DNA of 64,000 nucleotides from Daedaleopsis sinensis (Eukaryota > Basidiomycota > Agaricomycetes > Polyporales > Polyporaceae): NCBI GenBank assembly GCA_033807695.1, contig CM066303.1:2666001-2730000 (forward strand), read 5' to 3'. Of the stretch, positions 35,258 to 44,865 are shown in pieces. Within the stretch, counting starts at the first letter, position 1. Each line of letters starts with the position of its first letter. Under the pieces are notes generated by a model. The model made no database searches and was not told where the DNA came from. It saw only the letters and a program-made list of their open reading frames with translations. Both the position numbers and the translations under genes were made by a program.

Positions 35258-37349
35258 CTATTCCACCCGTGGCCGCTTCGCCCGCTCCTCCTCCGCGCCC
35301 GTCTTCTCCTCGCTCTGCGCGCCGCCCTCGTCCCGCTCCCGCTTCCCATTCCCATTCCCGTTGCCGTTGTCCTTCGCACCGGCCGCACCAGCACCAGCAC
35401 CAACAGGGGCGGCGGCGCTCGCAACCGCAGCCGCAGCCACAGCCGCAGCAGCCGCGCCCGCAGTGTGCCCGCGGAGGAGCTCGAGCTCGGCCTCGGCGCG
35501 CTGGCGCGCGACGCGCTCCTCGTCCCACATCCGGCGCATCTCTTCGAGCTGGCCCTGGAGGTCGCCCATCGCCTGGTCCATGAGCAGCTTCTCGAGCGTC
35601 CACTTCTCGATGTTCCGCGCCTCGTTCTCCTTCAGGTGGTGGATGTACTGCACCGCGCGGCTCAGGATCGCGCCCTTCGCCTTCTCCCCGGACCCGTTCG
35701 GCACGATCCGCCCGAGCTCGTTGATGCCCTCGTTGATGTTCCCGCGCCGCCGGCGCTCGACTTCTTTCTGGTATCGGGAGACCGGCGTCGGGGTTAGAGA
35801 GCAGGCGGGGACACGGATTGCGGGGGAGACGTACGTGGTTGTCTTTCCGGACGCGCGCCCACTCGTCGTTGCTCATCGTCGCACTCCGTCCGCCGCGCCG
35901 ACCGGACCCCTTCGAGTTCGGCTTGTCGCCGGCCTCTGGCGACCCTTCGTCTGTATGGCCGCCATTCGATGGACCGCCGTCATCCTGTGACGGCGGAAGA
36001 CCCTCTCCGGGCGGAGGGCCTTGGTGTGCGTTCGCTTGGAGAGCGGACGCAACTGCGGAAAGTTGGCCCAGATTGGGCGGCCCGCGGGGGTGGGACGAGG
36101 GGCCGGGTTCGCTGCCCATTGGGGGATGTTGCATGGGGAGCTGATTGGGGAGCATGCCATGAGGGAACTGGCCGGGATGTGTGACAGGTTGGAATGCGCC
36201 TTGCGACAGATGTGAGAGGGCTTCAGCGGCGGCCGAGGAGTCCTTCAAGTCTCCCTAAATCGCCATGCAAATGTCAGTGCTCGTGCTCATCGTGGACCTT
36301 ATGGCGATGTACATGTAATGCTGTATGCAGGAAAGTCCCGACGGTAATGTGAAGCACACGTGCAATGGCTAGACTCAATGGCTCGGAAATCGAGGGAGAG
36401 TCGGGTTGTAAGTGAGACGTTCAGGCCAGATACCCAGATATGTCATAAGGCAGGAAGATTATCACTTTCGAACAATCTTCCGGCCTGTGAGCGGGTGGTG
36501 GGTAAAGTAGCTCGATCCTGTAGCCGGCAAGTGTTTTCACAATCACGAAGACCGTCAAGGCACCTTCCGGGCCATGGGGCCCAATTATCTGTCCAATATC
36601 CCATTCACAAACTAGGACACCGTTCAGAATGAAGAACCTGCCAGTGCTCAGAGATCTCTCAGAAATCGGCCGGGATCTCTCATGTTCCAACCGATTTCCC
36701 AAAAATTTTCGCGCCCTTGGAGTCGACCATTGCACGTCGTGAAGCTCTGCCGTCTGGTCGCAAGAAGACACCATAGCAGAATGCCAATGCTGAAGTGCGG
36801 ATTGGCCTATCGATGTAATAACAGCTGGGAAAGTCACCGAGGACAAGGATAGCACGGAAGCAAGGTACCCGAGAGGCAGACAAGGTTGATAGCCCACGCG
36901 CGATCACTGACATTCGCGCGATACCGCCGGGAAGCGCATCGGACATCCCACTGACCCCGCAGAAGCGTCGTGCCTGTTCGTGCGTGCGGGCAGATCCCGA
37001 CTCTCCCGTTGATCGCGCGCTGAACGTGACCGATGCTCTCGATCACGTGTAGCGCGTGCAAACGCATCGTCGCGCCGCGGTCGGGACGCGCGCGAATGTG
37101 GGATTGCGAGGCGATCGGGGAGAGACGTAGACGGGGAAGGGGGAGACTCACCCTGCTAAGGAGATCTGGGATGTGCTTGAGTAGCACAGCAATCTGCTCC
37201 GAACCCATGTTCGCGAGCAGCCCAGCGGGAAGAGAGGGTTGCGGCGCGCCCTGGGCAGGCGGCGCCCCCGCGGGTGGTGGTGGGGCAGATGAGGGAGCGG
37301 GGGGTACATGGGTGAGTGCGGGGTCGTGGGGGGGTTGTGTCGATGCCAT
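35258..37349 (-). CDS. CBF1: CBF1-like bHLH transcription factor
   Basis: DNA-binding regulator of the centromere-binding-factor-1 type, which in yeasts binds RTCACRTG sites and affects sulfur metabolism and centromere function. Exons 37349-37152, 36254-35835 and 35767-35258 give 375 residues. The N-terminus is Pro/Gly/Gln-rich. The basic region begins SNDEWARVRKDNH at the end of exon 2 and continues KEVERRRRGNINEGINEL in exon 3, so an intron splits it. The His-Glu-Arg contacts that read CACGTG are present (H...E..RR). Helix 2 is GAILSRAVQYIHHLKENE, and a coiled coil (EKLLMDQAMGDLQGQLEE) follows. The C-terminus is Ala/Gly/Asn low-complexity with a basic end. Intron 1 is 897 nt, far longer than any other resolved here. 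Divergent from the GH16 gene. Confidence 0.85.
37044..37049. promoter_or_regulatory. CBF1-type E-box inside the first intron of the bHLH gene
   Basis: The sequence gatcacgtg contains a perfect ATCACGTG match to the yeast Cbf1 consensus and lies about 100 bp into intron 1 of the gene encoding a Cbf1-like protein. Autoregulation is an inference. Confidence 0.35.
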
Positions 37350-38272
37350 CTCGCTAAACGGTAGCGGATCTCGGAGAGGTCGTATTCAGTGCGGCTTGAA
37401 GGATACGTGTGTCGGACGAGCTGTGATGATAATGTATACCCGAGCTGTGATGCGCTCTTCGTCTCGGACAGCGAGCTCGAGTCGCTGCTCGCCGTTGTAC
37501 GCGGTGAGCTCAAGGGACAATTGCGGGGGCGAGTAGATCACGGGGGAGGGAAACGAGGTCACGTCTTGGTCACGAGGGCGCATATATAGTCTGCACGTGA
37601 GAACGCCACAAATAGGGGCAAAGCGCACCAAACAAGGCCATCCTCTGCGCACGGACCATTCTGAACTGAACTCTCCTCCGAGTCCTCGGTGTCCAGCTCA
37701 GCCTACACTTTCCTGGGTTTCCAATACCAAAATCCGTGCTGCTTTCTGATCCCACCAGTACTGCCGCGAGATCATTTGTCGCCAGACCCACGATTGTCGA
37801 CATATATGCAAGCACGTTGGCGCGTGAGCGTTTGGCGTGGAGGAAAGGAGAGGGAGGCGGATGCAAACTGCAAGAGTGCGATGAGCACGGTGAGCGTCAT
37901 AGATGAACTGTACGAGAGCTGCTTGCCCCTCTATCATCGCTCTGCGGACGCGTGCTTCTGAAACGATGCTCAGTGCCTCGTGCACGGCTGACAAGATTAG
38001 AGAGCGATTGGCTGCAGCTGGAACTGGGCACTGGCAGGCCTTTTCAGTTTTTCGCCGCTTGCTGAGCCCGCTCCACGGATTCTTACCGCGCGGCTAGATC
38101 TCCGAGCTATATAAGTATAGCGCAGCCTCGACTCGCCAGCCACTCCCCTGAGCCCTATTCTCGCCTCATTGCCTGTGTCTTGACTCTACCTGCAACTTCT
38201 CCGTGCTTTACGAATCTGACGAACCCGGCGACGACCTTCATCATATACTACTAAAATTCCTCGAAGTTCGAA
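37350..38272. other. Divergent promoter region, bHLH / GH16
   Basis: 0.9 kb between two divergent start codons, with no gene seen. A TATA-like element is present at 38108-38115, nearer the GH16 gene. Confidence 0.5.
38108..38115 (+). promoter_or_regulatory. TATA box candidate for the GH16 gene
   Basis: tatataag about 160 bp before the ATG at 38273, followed by a CT-rich leader. Confidence 0.5.
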
Positions 38273-39893
38273 ATGCATCTCCTTCCTCTAGCCGCCCCGA
38301 TCATTCTATCCTCATACCAAGCATCAGCCGCATACAACCTTTTGCGAGAGTATACTGGCTCGAGCTTTTTCGATGGTTGGGAATTCTACGGGAACTACGA
38401 CAATCTCACGAATGGTGCGTTTTCGCCATGTATCAGTTTCGCACATGATCACCAACTAGTGGCACAGGTGATGTTTATTGGGTAAATGAGGCCAACGCGA
38501 CCCAGTCGCAGCTGGCTTATGTCAACAATGCTGGACACGCAATAATCAAGGTGGACAACACATCGTTTGTGCCGTACAACGAGAAGCGAAACTCGGTAAG
38601 TGTGCGGTCCACTACGTCATAGCGCTTCTCCGGTTACGGGTGCGCAGCTTCCCCTAAGTCGCCCCACGCGGCAGAGCTCCCGAGCGGTTCATCAGGCATG
38701 CAGATCCGAACGCAGGGCTCATTCTACATCGTCAGGTTCGCATAGAGACGATTGACTATTTCCCCGTCGGGTCGGTGGTTGTGTTCGATGCAACACATCT
38801 TCCGTTTGGTTGCTCGGTATGTCCGTTTTCCACATTCTCGTGTTCAGTACTCTCATACACCGTGTGCTTGCCCCTAGGTCTGGCCTGCATTCTGGACGAA
38901 GGGCATCAACTGGCCGATTGGTGGCGAGATAGACATCATCGAGGCCGTCAACCTCATGACGTTCAACCAAATGGCCTTGCACACCCAAGACGGGTGCATG
39001 CAAGCGTCCCCAGTTACGCAGTCTGGCCAGACCAGTGCTACGAATTGTTCGACGGACGCAGGCTGCACTGTAGCCGAGCAGCAGCAGAACAGCATCGGCT
39101 CAAGCTTCGACTCTGCAGGCGGCGGAGTTTGGGCCACACAGTTCGACGTGTCTGGCATCTTGTGCGTATCTGATATCTTCAAACCGCATCGGTTGACTGA
39201 CCCCAAATCTATCTTAGTATCTGGTTTTGGAGTGTATGTATTCCTATGCGCGACCTTCGATCAGCTTACTGGGCTCACATTGCTTACAGCGAAACAGCGT
39301 CCCGTCCTCCGTAACTCAAGCGACAGACTCCATCGACCCCTCGTCGTGGGGCACGCCGTCCGCAGCTTACCCCGCATCCTCATGCAACATCAGCGACTTT
39401 TTCACCCCGCAGCAGCTCGTCATCGACATCACGCTCTGCGGTGACTGGTGCGTACCAAGCTCTCGCGTGCCGCTGCACACTATCTGTTACGTCCGCCTGT
39501 CCAGCGCTCACTCGCATTCCTCCATCTTTCCACAGGGCCGGCGTCGCGAGCGTGTACCAGTCGACGTGCGGGGGCGACGGCTCCGCGACCGCGTGCTACA
39601 TCGACAACGTGATCAACAACGGCACGAAGTACAACGACGCGTACTTCGAGATCGGTTCTGTCAAGGTCTTCTCACTCACCGACGACGTCCTTGTCCCCTC
39701 CATCTCGGGCTCGTCCACTGTGCTCGTCACCACGACTGCGACCGCGGCGACGTCCGAGCCGAGCGCGAGCGGCGGGTCCTCCGGGAGCGAGGGTGGGAAC
39801 GGCGCGGGGGGGCTCGGGGTGGAGCTGAAGGCGTGTGCGGCTGTTCTGGTCGGAGCGGTGGTGGCCGCTGCGTTCTCGTGGACTCTGTTGTGA
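38273..39893 (+). CDS. GH16 glucanase-like secreted protein, probably GPI-anchored
   Basis: Glycoside hydrolase family 16, predicted to cleave or remodel beta-1,3(4)-glucan at the cell surface. Seven exons (38273-38414, 38468-38595, 38736-38816, 38878-39161, 39218-39233, 39290-39447, 39536-39893) give 388 residues. It opens with a signal peptide (about residues 1-19), then YNLLREYTGSSFFDGWEFYG. The catalytic motif is GGEIDIIEAVN (E-x-D-x-x-E), with the two active-site glutamates intact. Potential N-glycosylation sites and paired cysteines follow. After a Ser/Gly-rich stretch (SGGSSGSEGGNGAGG) the protein ends in a hydrophobic segment, as expected for GPI attachment. The fifth exon is only 16 nt; it restores the conserved IWFWSR strand and the frame. 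The third intron (138 nt in length, 38596-38735) contains other possible acceptors. Confidence 0.92.
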
Positions 39894-40054
39894 CGGGCTT
39901 GCGTGTTGCTGTGAGATGCCTATTGGACTGTTCGGTGTGCAGATTTCGTATACCTGTGTACGCATATTTGGAATTGACTTCAGCATCTTTTCTATCCTAT
40001 TCTACAAGCGCTGTATAGTGACGGATTGTATCCCTCCAAACCTGATCGACTTTA
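39894..40054. other. Short 3' spacer
   Basis: Likely 3' untranslated DNA of the GH16 gene, before the Old Yellow Enzyme remnant on the opposite strand. Confidence 0.4.
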
Positions 40055-40395
40055 TCAAAGCTCTGCAACGTTCTCCTCGGCGAAAGGATAGTCGGTGTAC
40101 CCGTGCGGATCCATCTTCTGGCAGGTAATAGGTGGTCCGCGATCACAGCGTTCACGGCAGGTTCTTGCGCAAACGCAACGGAAGGTCGGGCTACCAACGG
40201 CAACGGCGCGCACGCAGCACAGTCAGCAATCCACCACTTCTCCGAGTCTGACTGACTGTCAGTGGGACGTACGTCGCTGATGAACCGCCGTCCGAACGCG
40301 ATCAGCTCCCCAGCCTCGTCCGCGCTCTCGCGCGTGTAGCGGCCGGCGAAGATGAGCGGCTGCGGCTGCCATAGCTTGCGCAGGAAATCGTTGAA
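40055..40395 (-). pseudogene. Old Yellow Enzyme (NADH:flavin oxidoreductase) C-terminal remnant
   Basis: On the minus strand the segment FNDFLRKLWQPQPLIFAG, then TRESADEAGELIAFGRRFI, matches the C-terminal barrel end of fungal FMN-dependent oxidoreductases. It follows a plausible intron end (ctgcag at 40396-40401). The usual proline/leucine-rich continuation is garbled, and the terminal MDPHGYTDYPFAEENVAEL followed by TGA is in a different frame, so at least one frameshift has occurred. No N-terminal two thirds lie upstream (40400-40950). Remains of an N-terminus, also on the minus strand, occur at 44285-44580. Confidence 0.8.
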
Positions 40396-40946
40396 CTGCA
40401 GTAGGTGGATACGACCAGCATCAGGATCATGATTAATATTGCTCTCGCGCAACTTGAGCTTGAGCCTAGGTGAGCCTGAGGCGACCCTAGGGCATGGAGA
40501 GTATCTCCTCAGCTAGTATCTCCGTATGCGGTGAGTAGACAGAGTTGGAGTGACAGAAGCGAGACCGGTGGGTCTTGATCGCGTACTCCCTCCTGTTTCG
40601 ACCTCCTTTGGTGCTGAGCAGGTGCCTGTATTAGGTGCAGGCAGCAGGCCTGTGTGGACTGTCATTGTGTTTCGAGTCTCGCATGTACCTGTTGTGCCTG
40701 GCCATCATCCATTGACACACAGTCAAGTTTGACACCGCCAAGCAGCTGAAGTTCCAGCCATGTCGATATCCGGTACACAGAAATGTTCCTCTGTCCTCCA
40801 CGCAGGTCACGCCAGACAGGGGGTGCTGCGCCATGTTTCAGAACAGACAGCTGAAATACGAACGTCCACGGTCGGTCCACGGACAGCTTTCCAGCACATT
40901 GCCCACATTTGCGTCTGCGCCCAACCTCCACATCCAGAGCTCTGCC
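40396..40946. other. Spacer upstream of the first secreted-protein gene
   Basis: About 550 bp. No gene and no clear TATA element; it presumably contains the promoter of the gene at 40947. Confidence 0.4.
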
Positions 40947-41327
40947 ATGAAGTTTGCACTTCCCTCGCTCCTTTTCCTCTCCGCGCTCTCCGCGGCCCCC
41001 TCCGTCGTCGCCATCCCCTCCGTCGCAGCCATCCCCTCCGTCGAAGCCAGGGCCGTCCGTGACTGGAAATGCAACGGCTGGTGGCGTGACGCCGGACTCC
41101 ACCGCTATTCCTTCCTATTCAAAGGCTTCTGTGAGGACCGCTGGGGCCAGTGCTTCCTCGACGAGGTCCGGCACAAGGGCCTCATCGTGCACAACTGGCA
41201 AGCCTGGAAGCGCGACGACGGCTGGTGGCAGGCCGACCTATCCAGCACCGCCGACCTTGGGTGGCAGGTCAACAATGGCATCATCGTTGTCACGAACATC
41301 GGGAATTGGTGCGACTATGACTGGTAG
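40947..41327 (+). CDS. Small secreted Cys/Trp-rich protein, paralogue 1
   Basis: 126-residue intronless protein with a hydrophobic signal peptide (KFALPSLLFLSALSAAPSVV) followed by a short repeat region built from AIPSVA/AIPSVE units. The mature part starts near DWKCNGWWRD. Four cysteines are conserved with paralogue 2: WKC, FC before EDR, GQCFLDE, and NWC near the end. The strongest shared block is VHNWQAWKRDDGWWQ. It has about eleven tryptophans in ~90 mature residues, very high for a soluble protein. I recognise no family; size, secretion signal and even cysteine number fit a small secreted effector or surface protein. A reverse-strand reading of the same DNA is open but has no signal or motif. 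Confidence 0.82.
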   Translation: MKFALPSLLFLSALSAAPSVVAIPSVAAIPSVEARAVRDWKCNGWWRDAGLHRYSFLFKGFCEDRWGQCFLDEVRHKGLIVHNWQAWKRDDGWWQADLSSTADLGWQVNNGIIVVTNIGNWCDYDW

Positions 41328-41959
41328 ACGAGCGCACTGCTGGTATGTGTTCAGTTCAAGTTGTACACCGAGACTCGGACCGTATGGGACTTACCATCGC
41401 TTGACTTGACTTTCTTAGGCCGCAAAATTCATGGAGAGCCGTCGGAGTGCTCGCACAGAGCATCATGCATCAGGATCCATAGTCATCAGTTTCAACATCG
41501 TGCCATCATGTACACTATGCTTCCGGGTTCGTTATGTCATATGCGGCGATATATCGAAAACTGACTGGCAATGTGAAGCTGATAATTGTAGTATCATCTC
41601 AAACTCGTACTATGAAGGACATCAGTATATGTGATACTGTAGCTACTATGATTGTACTAACACGTACTGAGTGTACCGCCCGCACCCCACCATCGCGGGT
41701 CTGTGTACGAGACAAGATCATGATGATACTAGAGCGTACTCGAGGGAGTATATACCCCAACTCAGATTACTACTAACCGTGACGGGTTGTTCTATGATAC
41801 AGATTGCAGCTCCACTTCATTATCATTTGTCTCGTGCCAAGGACGTACATGTATCGCGGTAGTAGCTAGGTGCGGGCGGTACACTCAGTACGTTTGGGCA
41901 CGAGACAACATTATCATTATCCTTGAAGAACAGCGCGCGTCGTGCCCGCGACTACATGA
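41328..41959. other. Spacer 3' of secreted paralogue 1
   Basis: AT-richer than its surroundings, with many short repeats of atcatg/atgata type and stops in all frames. No gene is seen. Confidence 0.45.
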
Positions 41960-42359
41960 CCGCTGCCAGGACCCCCGACAATAGGTGGTGAGGCTGGGGC
42001 ATACATCCGGTCAAATTTGGCCCGTTTGGACCCCCCTAGGCCGGTTCTCATCCGGTCAAATCAGAGGTCCAGCCGCGAAATGCTGGCTCAGATGTCCGGT
42101 CATTTTTTGGCCAGGACGGGCGCTTGAGGGGTATTTGGGCACAAAGCGCCGACCAGAGCGCCAAATGACGCCTCGGCTAGGTCCGGACAGCCGGTCCGGG
42201 GTGCGTGCACTACCTCTGTGGAGGCCCCGAAGGGGCCGACGCTGGAAAAAGTCCGGTCATTTTGGGCCAAAATGGGCCTCTTTTGTCCGGATATTTTGGG
42301 CGGGTTTCGAAAGTTGGTGAGACAGCCTCGTCGCCTATTGTCGGGGGTCCTCCGCTGCC
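41960..42359 (+). mobile_element. MITE-like non-autonomous DNA transposon (hAT-like) with its target duplication
   Basis: The element is 41968-42351 (384 bp). Its left end (aggacccccgacaatagg..., 41968-41996) and right end (42323-42351) are inverted repeats matching at 26 of 29 positions, the outer 18 perfectly. It is flanked on both sides by the same 8 bp, ccgctgcc (41960-41967 and 42352-42359). An 8 bp target duplication is characteristic of the hAT superfamily. The interior has several direct copies of tccggtca (42006, 42051, 42095, 42252) and a related tccggata (42286), which could be subterminal transposase sites. A 111-codon open frame across it has no transposase similarity. Placement in hAT rests only on duplication length; the terminal bases are not the commonest hAT ones. 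Confidence 0.82.
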
Positions 42360-43624
42360 CCTGAGTCGAGTTGCGACTAGTCTTCTCTTCTCGCAGAGAG
42401 CATCCGAAAATTTAAACACGTTCAAATTGGGCTACTGCTAGTGCTTGCAAGGATATTACTGCGGCTTGCACGGCGGCACCCAAACGCGACCTCGGACCGC
42501 GCAGCCATCATTAATATTATGATTGGTCGTAGTCGCGGGGTGTGAAACACGCGGGTTGACGTGTCTCACGCTCAGTGCGGCTGAACTTACCCTCCTCCTC
42601 CTATCGCTGCGCGCGCTTTACATGAGTACTGATAAGAATTACCCGATGGGCACTGCCCGAAGCTGGCTGCCGTCATCCCATCATCCTTCATGTTAGGAGA
42701 TGTTAGGATGATATTCAACTCTGTACTACCCAAGCTTAATCCTTTGCAAAATAAATCCGCAGTGAGTGCCGCTTTGTGATCGTAGCTAGAACATAGTAAT
42801 AAGTGATTATTTACCTGAGAAAGTGAGCTGCTTCACTGTCGTAGCATTCAACCAGAGAAGCAAACTCTATGTGTGTGCTAGCCTGGTGTACGGACAGGTG
42901 ACATGTCATGCTGGGCGTAACAGACGACTGAACTCTTTGATGTCTTGCTGTGCCAGGATTCAGGAATCAGCACGCGAAGTCCACGGGACGTGAACACGTA
43001 CTCCCGTGAGTACTTACTATCTGTGGGGTTGTGTCTGGTCATGTAGGGGTGGCGTAGGGTTGTGTCCGCACTGTATTTAGAAGGGTCATGATGGCGAAGG
43101 ATGGCGAGCGCAGTACCATCAGTGAAGTCGGGTTTCATGAACATCTAATCCTATCTACTCCGACGGTAGCCCTCGCCTGTCCGTTTCATCGCCGGACGAC
43201 TAGTATTACGTACCCGACATCAACTCATCTCCTCACGCTCTCTCCGTCAATTTCATCCCCCTCCCCACCTATCCAATGCTTTTGCAGCCAGATCTCATCC
43301 GTTTTCTGTCAGATCGCCTCAGATTCAGCTGTGTCCGACAGCCCGCGACTCTTCGAACATGGACACATGCATGAAGTCCCCGCGCGACGACTGCCCGTCT
43401 GTGTTCCTAGCCTACCCTTCTGCTGTACACAGGTACAGGTACTCATACACGCCGACTGCAAGTTCGGATCTTGGAGCTGCCAGTGGTTTTGGTCGACTCT
43501 TGGCAATTTTATGAGACCCGGGACAAGGTTAAATACGATCGTCGACAGGCCCTTTCAGCAGGCTACCCAACCTACCTCCACGCCCCACATACACCCAGTA
43601 TCGTCCGTACCATCGACCTTTACG
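42360..43624. other. Spacer upstream of secreted paralogue 2
   Basis: About 1.26 kb without a supportable gene. An open frame reaches upstream of the second secreted gene to 43088, but only the part from 43625 has a signal peptide and matches paralogue 1. Confidence 0.45.
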
Positions 43625-43984
43625 ATGAAGATATCCATCCCCGCATTCCTCCTCGCTTCGGTGCTCGCCGCCCCTACGCTCGTCGCCGCCGACGACTGGC
43701 AATGCAACGGCGTTTGGAGGGATTCCGTTATCCTCCGCCGCTACTCGTTCCTCTTCAAGGGTTACAATGGCCGTCCGAGTCCTGCATGCGAGGATCGCTC
43801 GGGCCAATGCTTCCTTGACCGGCTCCGCCACAGGAGCCTGACCGTGCACAACTGGCAGGCCTGGAAGCGCGACGACGGCTGGTGGCAGGTCGACTTCTCT
43901 ACCACCGCCGGCCTCGCGTGGCAGATCAACAACGCCATCGAGGATGTCACGCACTCCTGGCGCGGCTGCTGGCCCAACAAGTAA
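43625..43984 (+). CDS. Small secreted Cys/Trp-rich protein, paralogue 2
   Basis: 119-residue intronless protein. The signal peptide (KISIPAFLLASVLAAPTLVA) leads directly to ADDWQCNGVWRD, without the pro-like repeat of paralogue 1. Four cysteines sit at equivalent places: WQC, PAC before EDR, GQCFLDR, and RGC near the end. The block TVHNWQAWKRDDGWWQVD is nearly identical to paralogue 1 in protein and DNA, and RRYSFLFKGY aligns with HRYSFLFKGF. Spacing between the first and second cysteine is longer here (an extra NGRPSP stretch). The start at 43625 was chosen because the frame's upstream 179 codons have no counterpart in paralogue 1. No known domain was recognised; a secreted effector or wall-associated protein is the likeliest class. 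Confidence 0.82.
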   Translation: MKISIPAFLLASVLAAPTLVAADDWQCNGVWRDSVILRRYSFLFKGYNGRPSPACEDRSGQCFLDRLRHRSLTVHNWQAWKRDDGWWQVDFSTTAGLAWQINNAIEDVTHSWRGCWPNK

Positions 43985-44284
43985 ACCCCTGCGTTATGCC
44001 AGGCATCTGACCAGTGACTTGGAGGTGTGCATGACTCGCAACATACACATGTGTTCGGAACGCTGATGCTGTGACAATTTAGCAGCAGTGCGGAAGAGGG
44101 CACGGGGGGTCTGATGAAGAAAGTCGAGATTGGTAGCGGGGACCTTCGATTCGCAGTGTACACCCTCGCCTTCGGAAGTTTGGCATGCTCAGGAGTAGAC
44201 TCGGACGGACAATGTGTTCACGCTATGTTATTATTATTCCATGGTGTATGAGTATGCAGCAGATTGACTCCACTGCATATTGCG
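43985..44284. other. Spacer 3' of secreted paralogue 2
   Basis: 300 bp with no gene seen; probably the 3' end of the secreted gene followed by the decayed part of the adjacent oxidoreductase remnant. Confidence 0.4.
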
Positions 44285-44580
44285 ATGTGCGATGTGCGAT
44301 AGTGCCGTCGCCTCGGTGATGAGTAGCGTCCCCGGGATGGAGGCGCGCTGGCTGTAGTACGTGACGGCAAGGTCGGTGTGAACGTGTTAGCACGATTGCG
44401 AGAGAGCGGCGCAAGGACGACGCGGTGTGCGGTCGTGATTTCACCAACCCTCGCAGGCTGATAGAGCGTACGCGAAGTGTCGCAGTGTTGGCCATGTGTC
44501 GAGTCTGGTCTAGAGGGAGGAGGAGGAGGAGGAGGAGGAGGAGGAGGGGCTGCGGCGAGCGTGGTAAAGCGCTTGATCAA
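44285..44580 (-). pseudogene. Old Yellow Enzyme N-terminal remnant
   Basis: Minus-strand reading gives LYQPARVGEITTAHRVVLAP then LSRNRAN, the classic first barrel strand of fungal NADH:flavin oxidoreductases. The next family segment (VHTDLAVTYYSQRASIPGTL, then LITEATALS) is present only in another frame, so a frameshift separates them. After about 65 residues similarity stops. A (gga)n tract at 44514-44548 encodes a proline run near the would-be N-terminus, which is not normal for the family. Compare the intact relative starting at 63360 and the C-terminal remnant at 40055-40395. Confidence 0.8.
44514..44548 (+). repeat. (gga)n microsatellite
   Basis: About ten perfect gga triplets, lying inside the N-terminal oxidoreductase remnant. 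Confidence 0.9.
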
Positions 44581-44865
44581 GCCAGTGGTTGTCTTTCCAA
44601 GCCGTGGATCCCGTAGTGTTCATATATCTTTGCAGTCTTGATACCTTTCGGCAGACACGTTTATATTGAATGGGCGCCTATCGGCATCAAGCCGACTACA
44701 TACCCTGGATTATAAACTCTCATCTTGCTCTTCCACTCTCTTCGTCGACCATCTCATTACTAGCCCAGCTCAGTTGCTTCAAGACTCTCTGGTCAATAGG
44801 TTTGAGAGCGCGATGGTCAGGATTCTCTCATGAACAATTCGTCGTGCAGGATCTGAGGATAGGCA

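Noticed and set aside
35025..36248. 407-codon minus-strand frame over the bHLH gene
   Set aside because: Exon 2 of the bHLH gene read through the intron at 35834-35768; splicing gives the conserved KEVERRRR basic region instead.
41985..42320. 111-codon frame inside the MITE
   Set aside because: No transposase motif; the element's repeats and GC content explain the lack of stops.
43088..43624. 179-residue N-terminal extension of secreted paralogue 2
   Set aside because: No counterpart in paralogue 1; the clear signal peptide starts at 43625.
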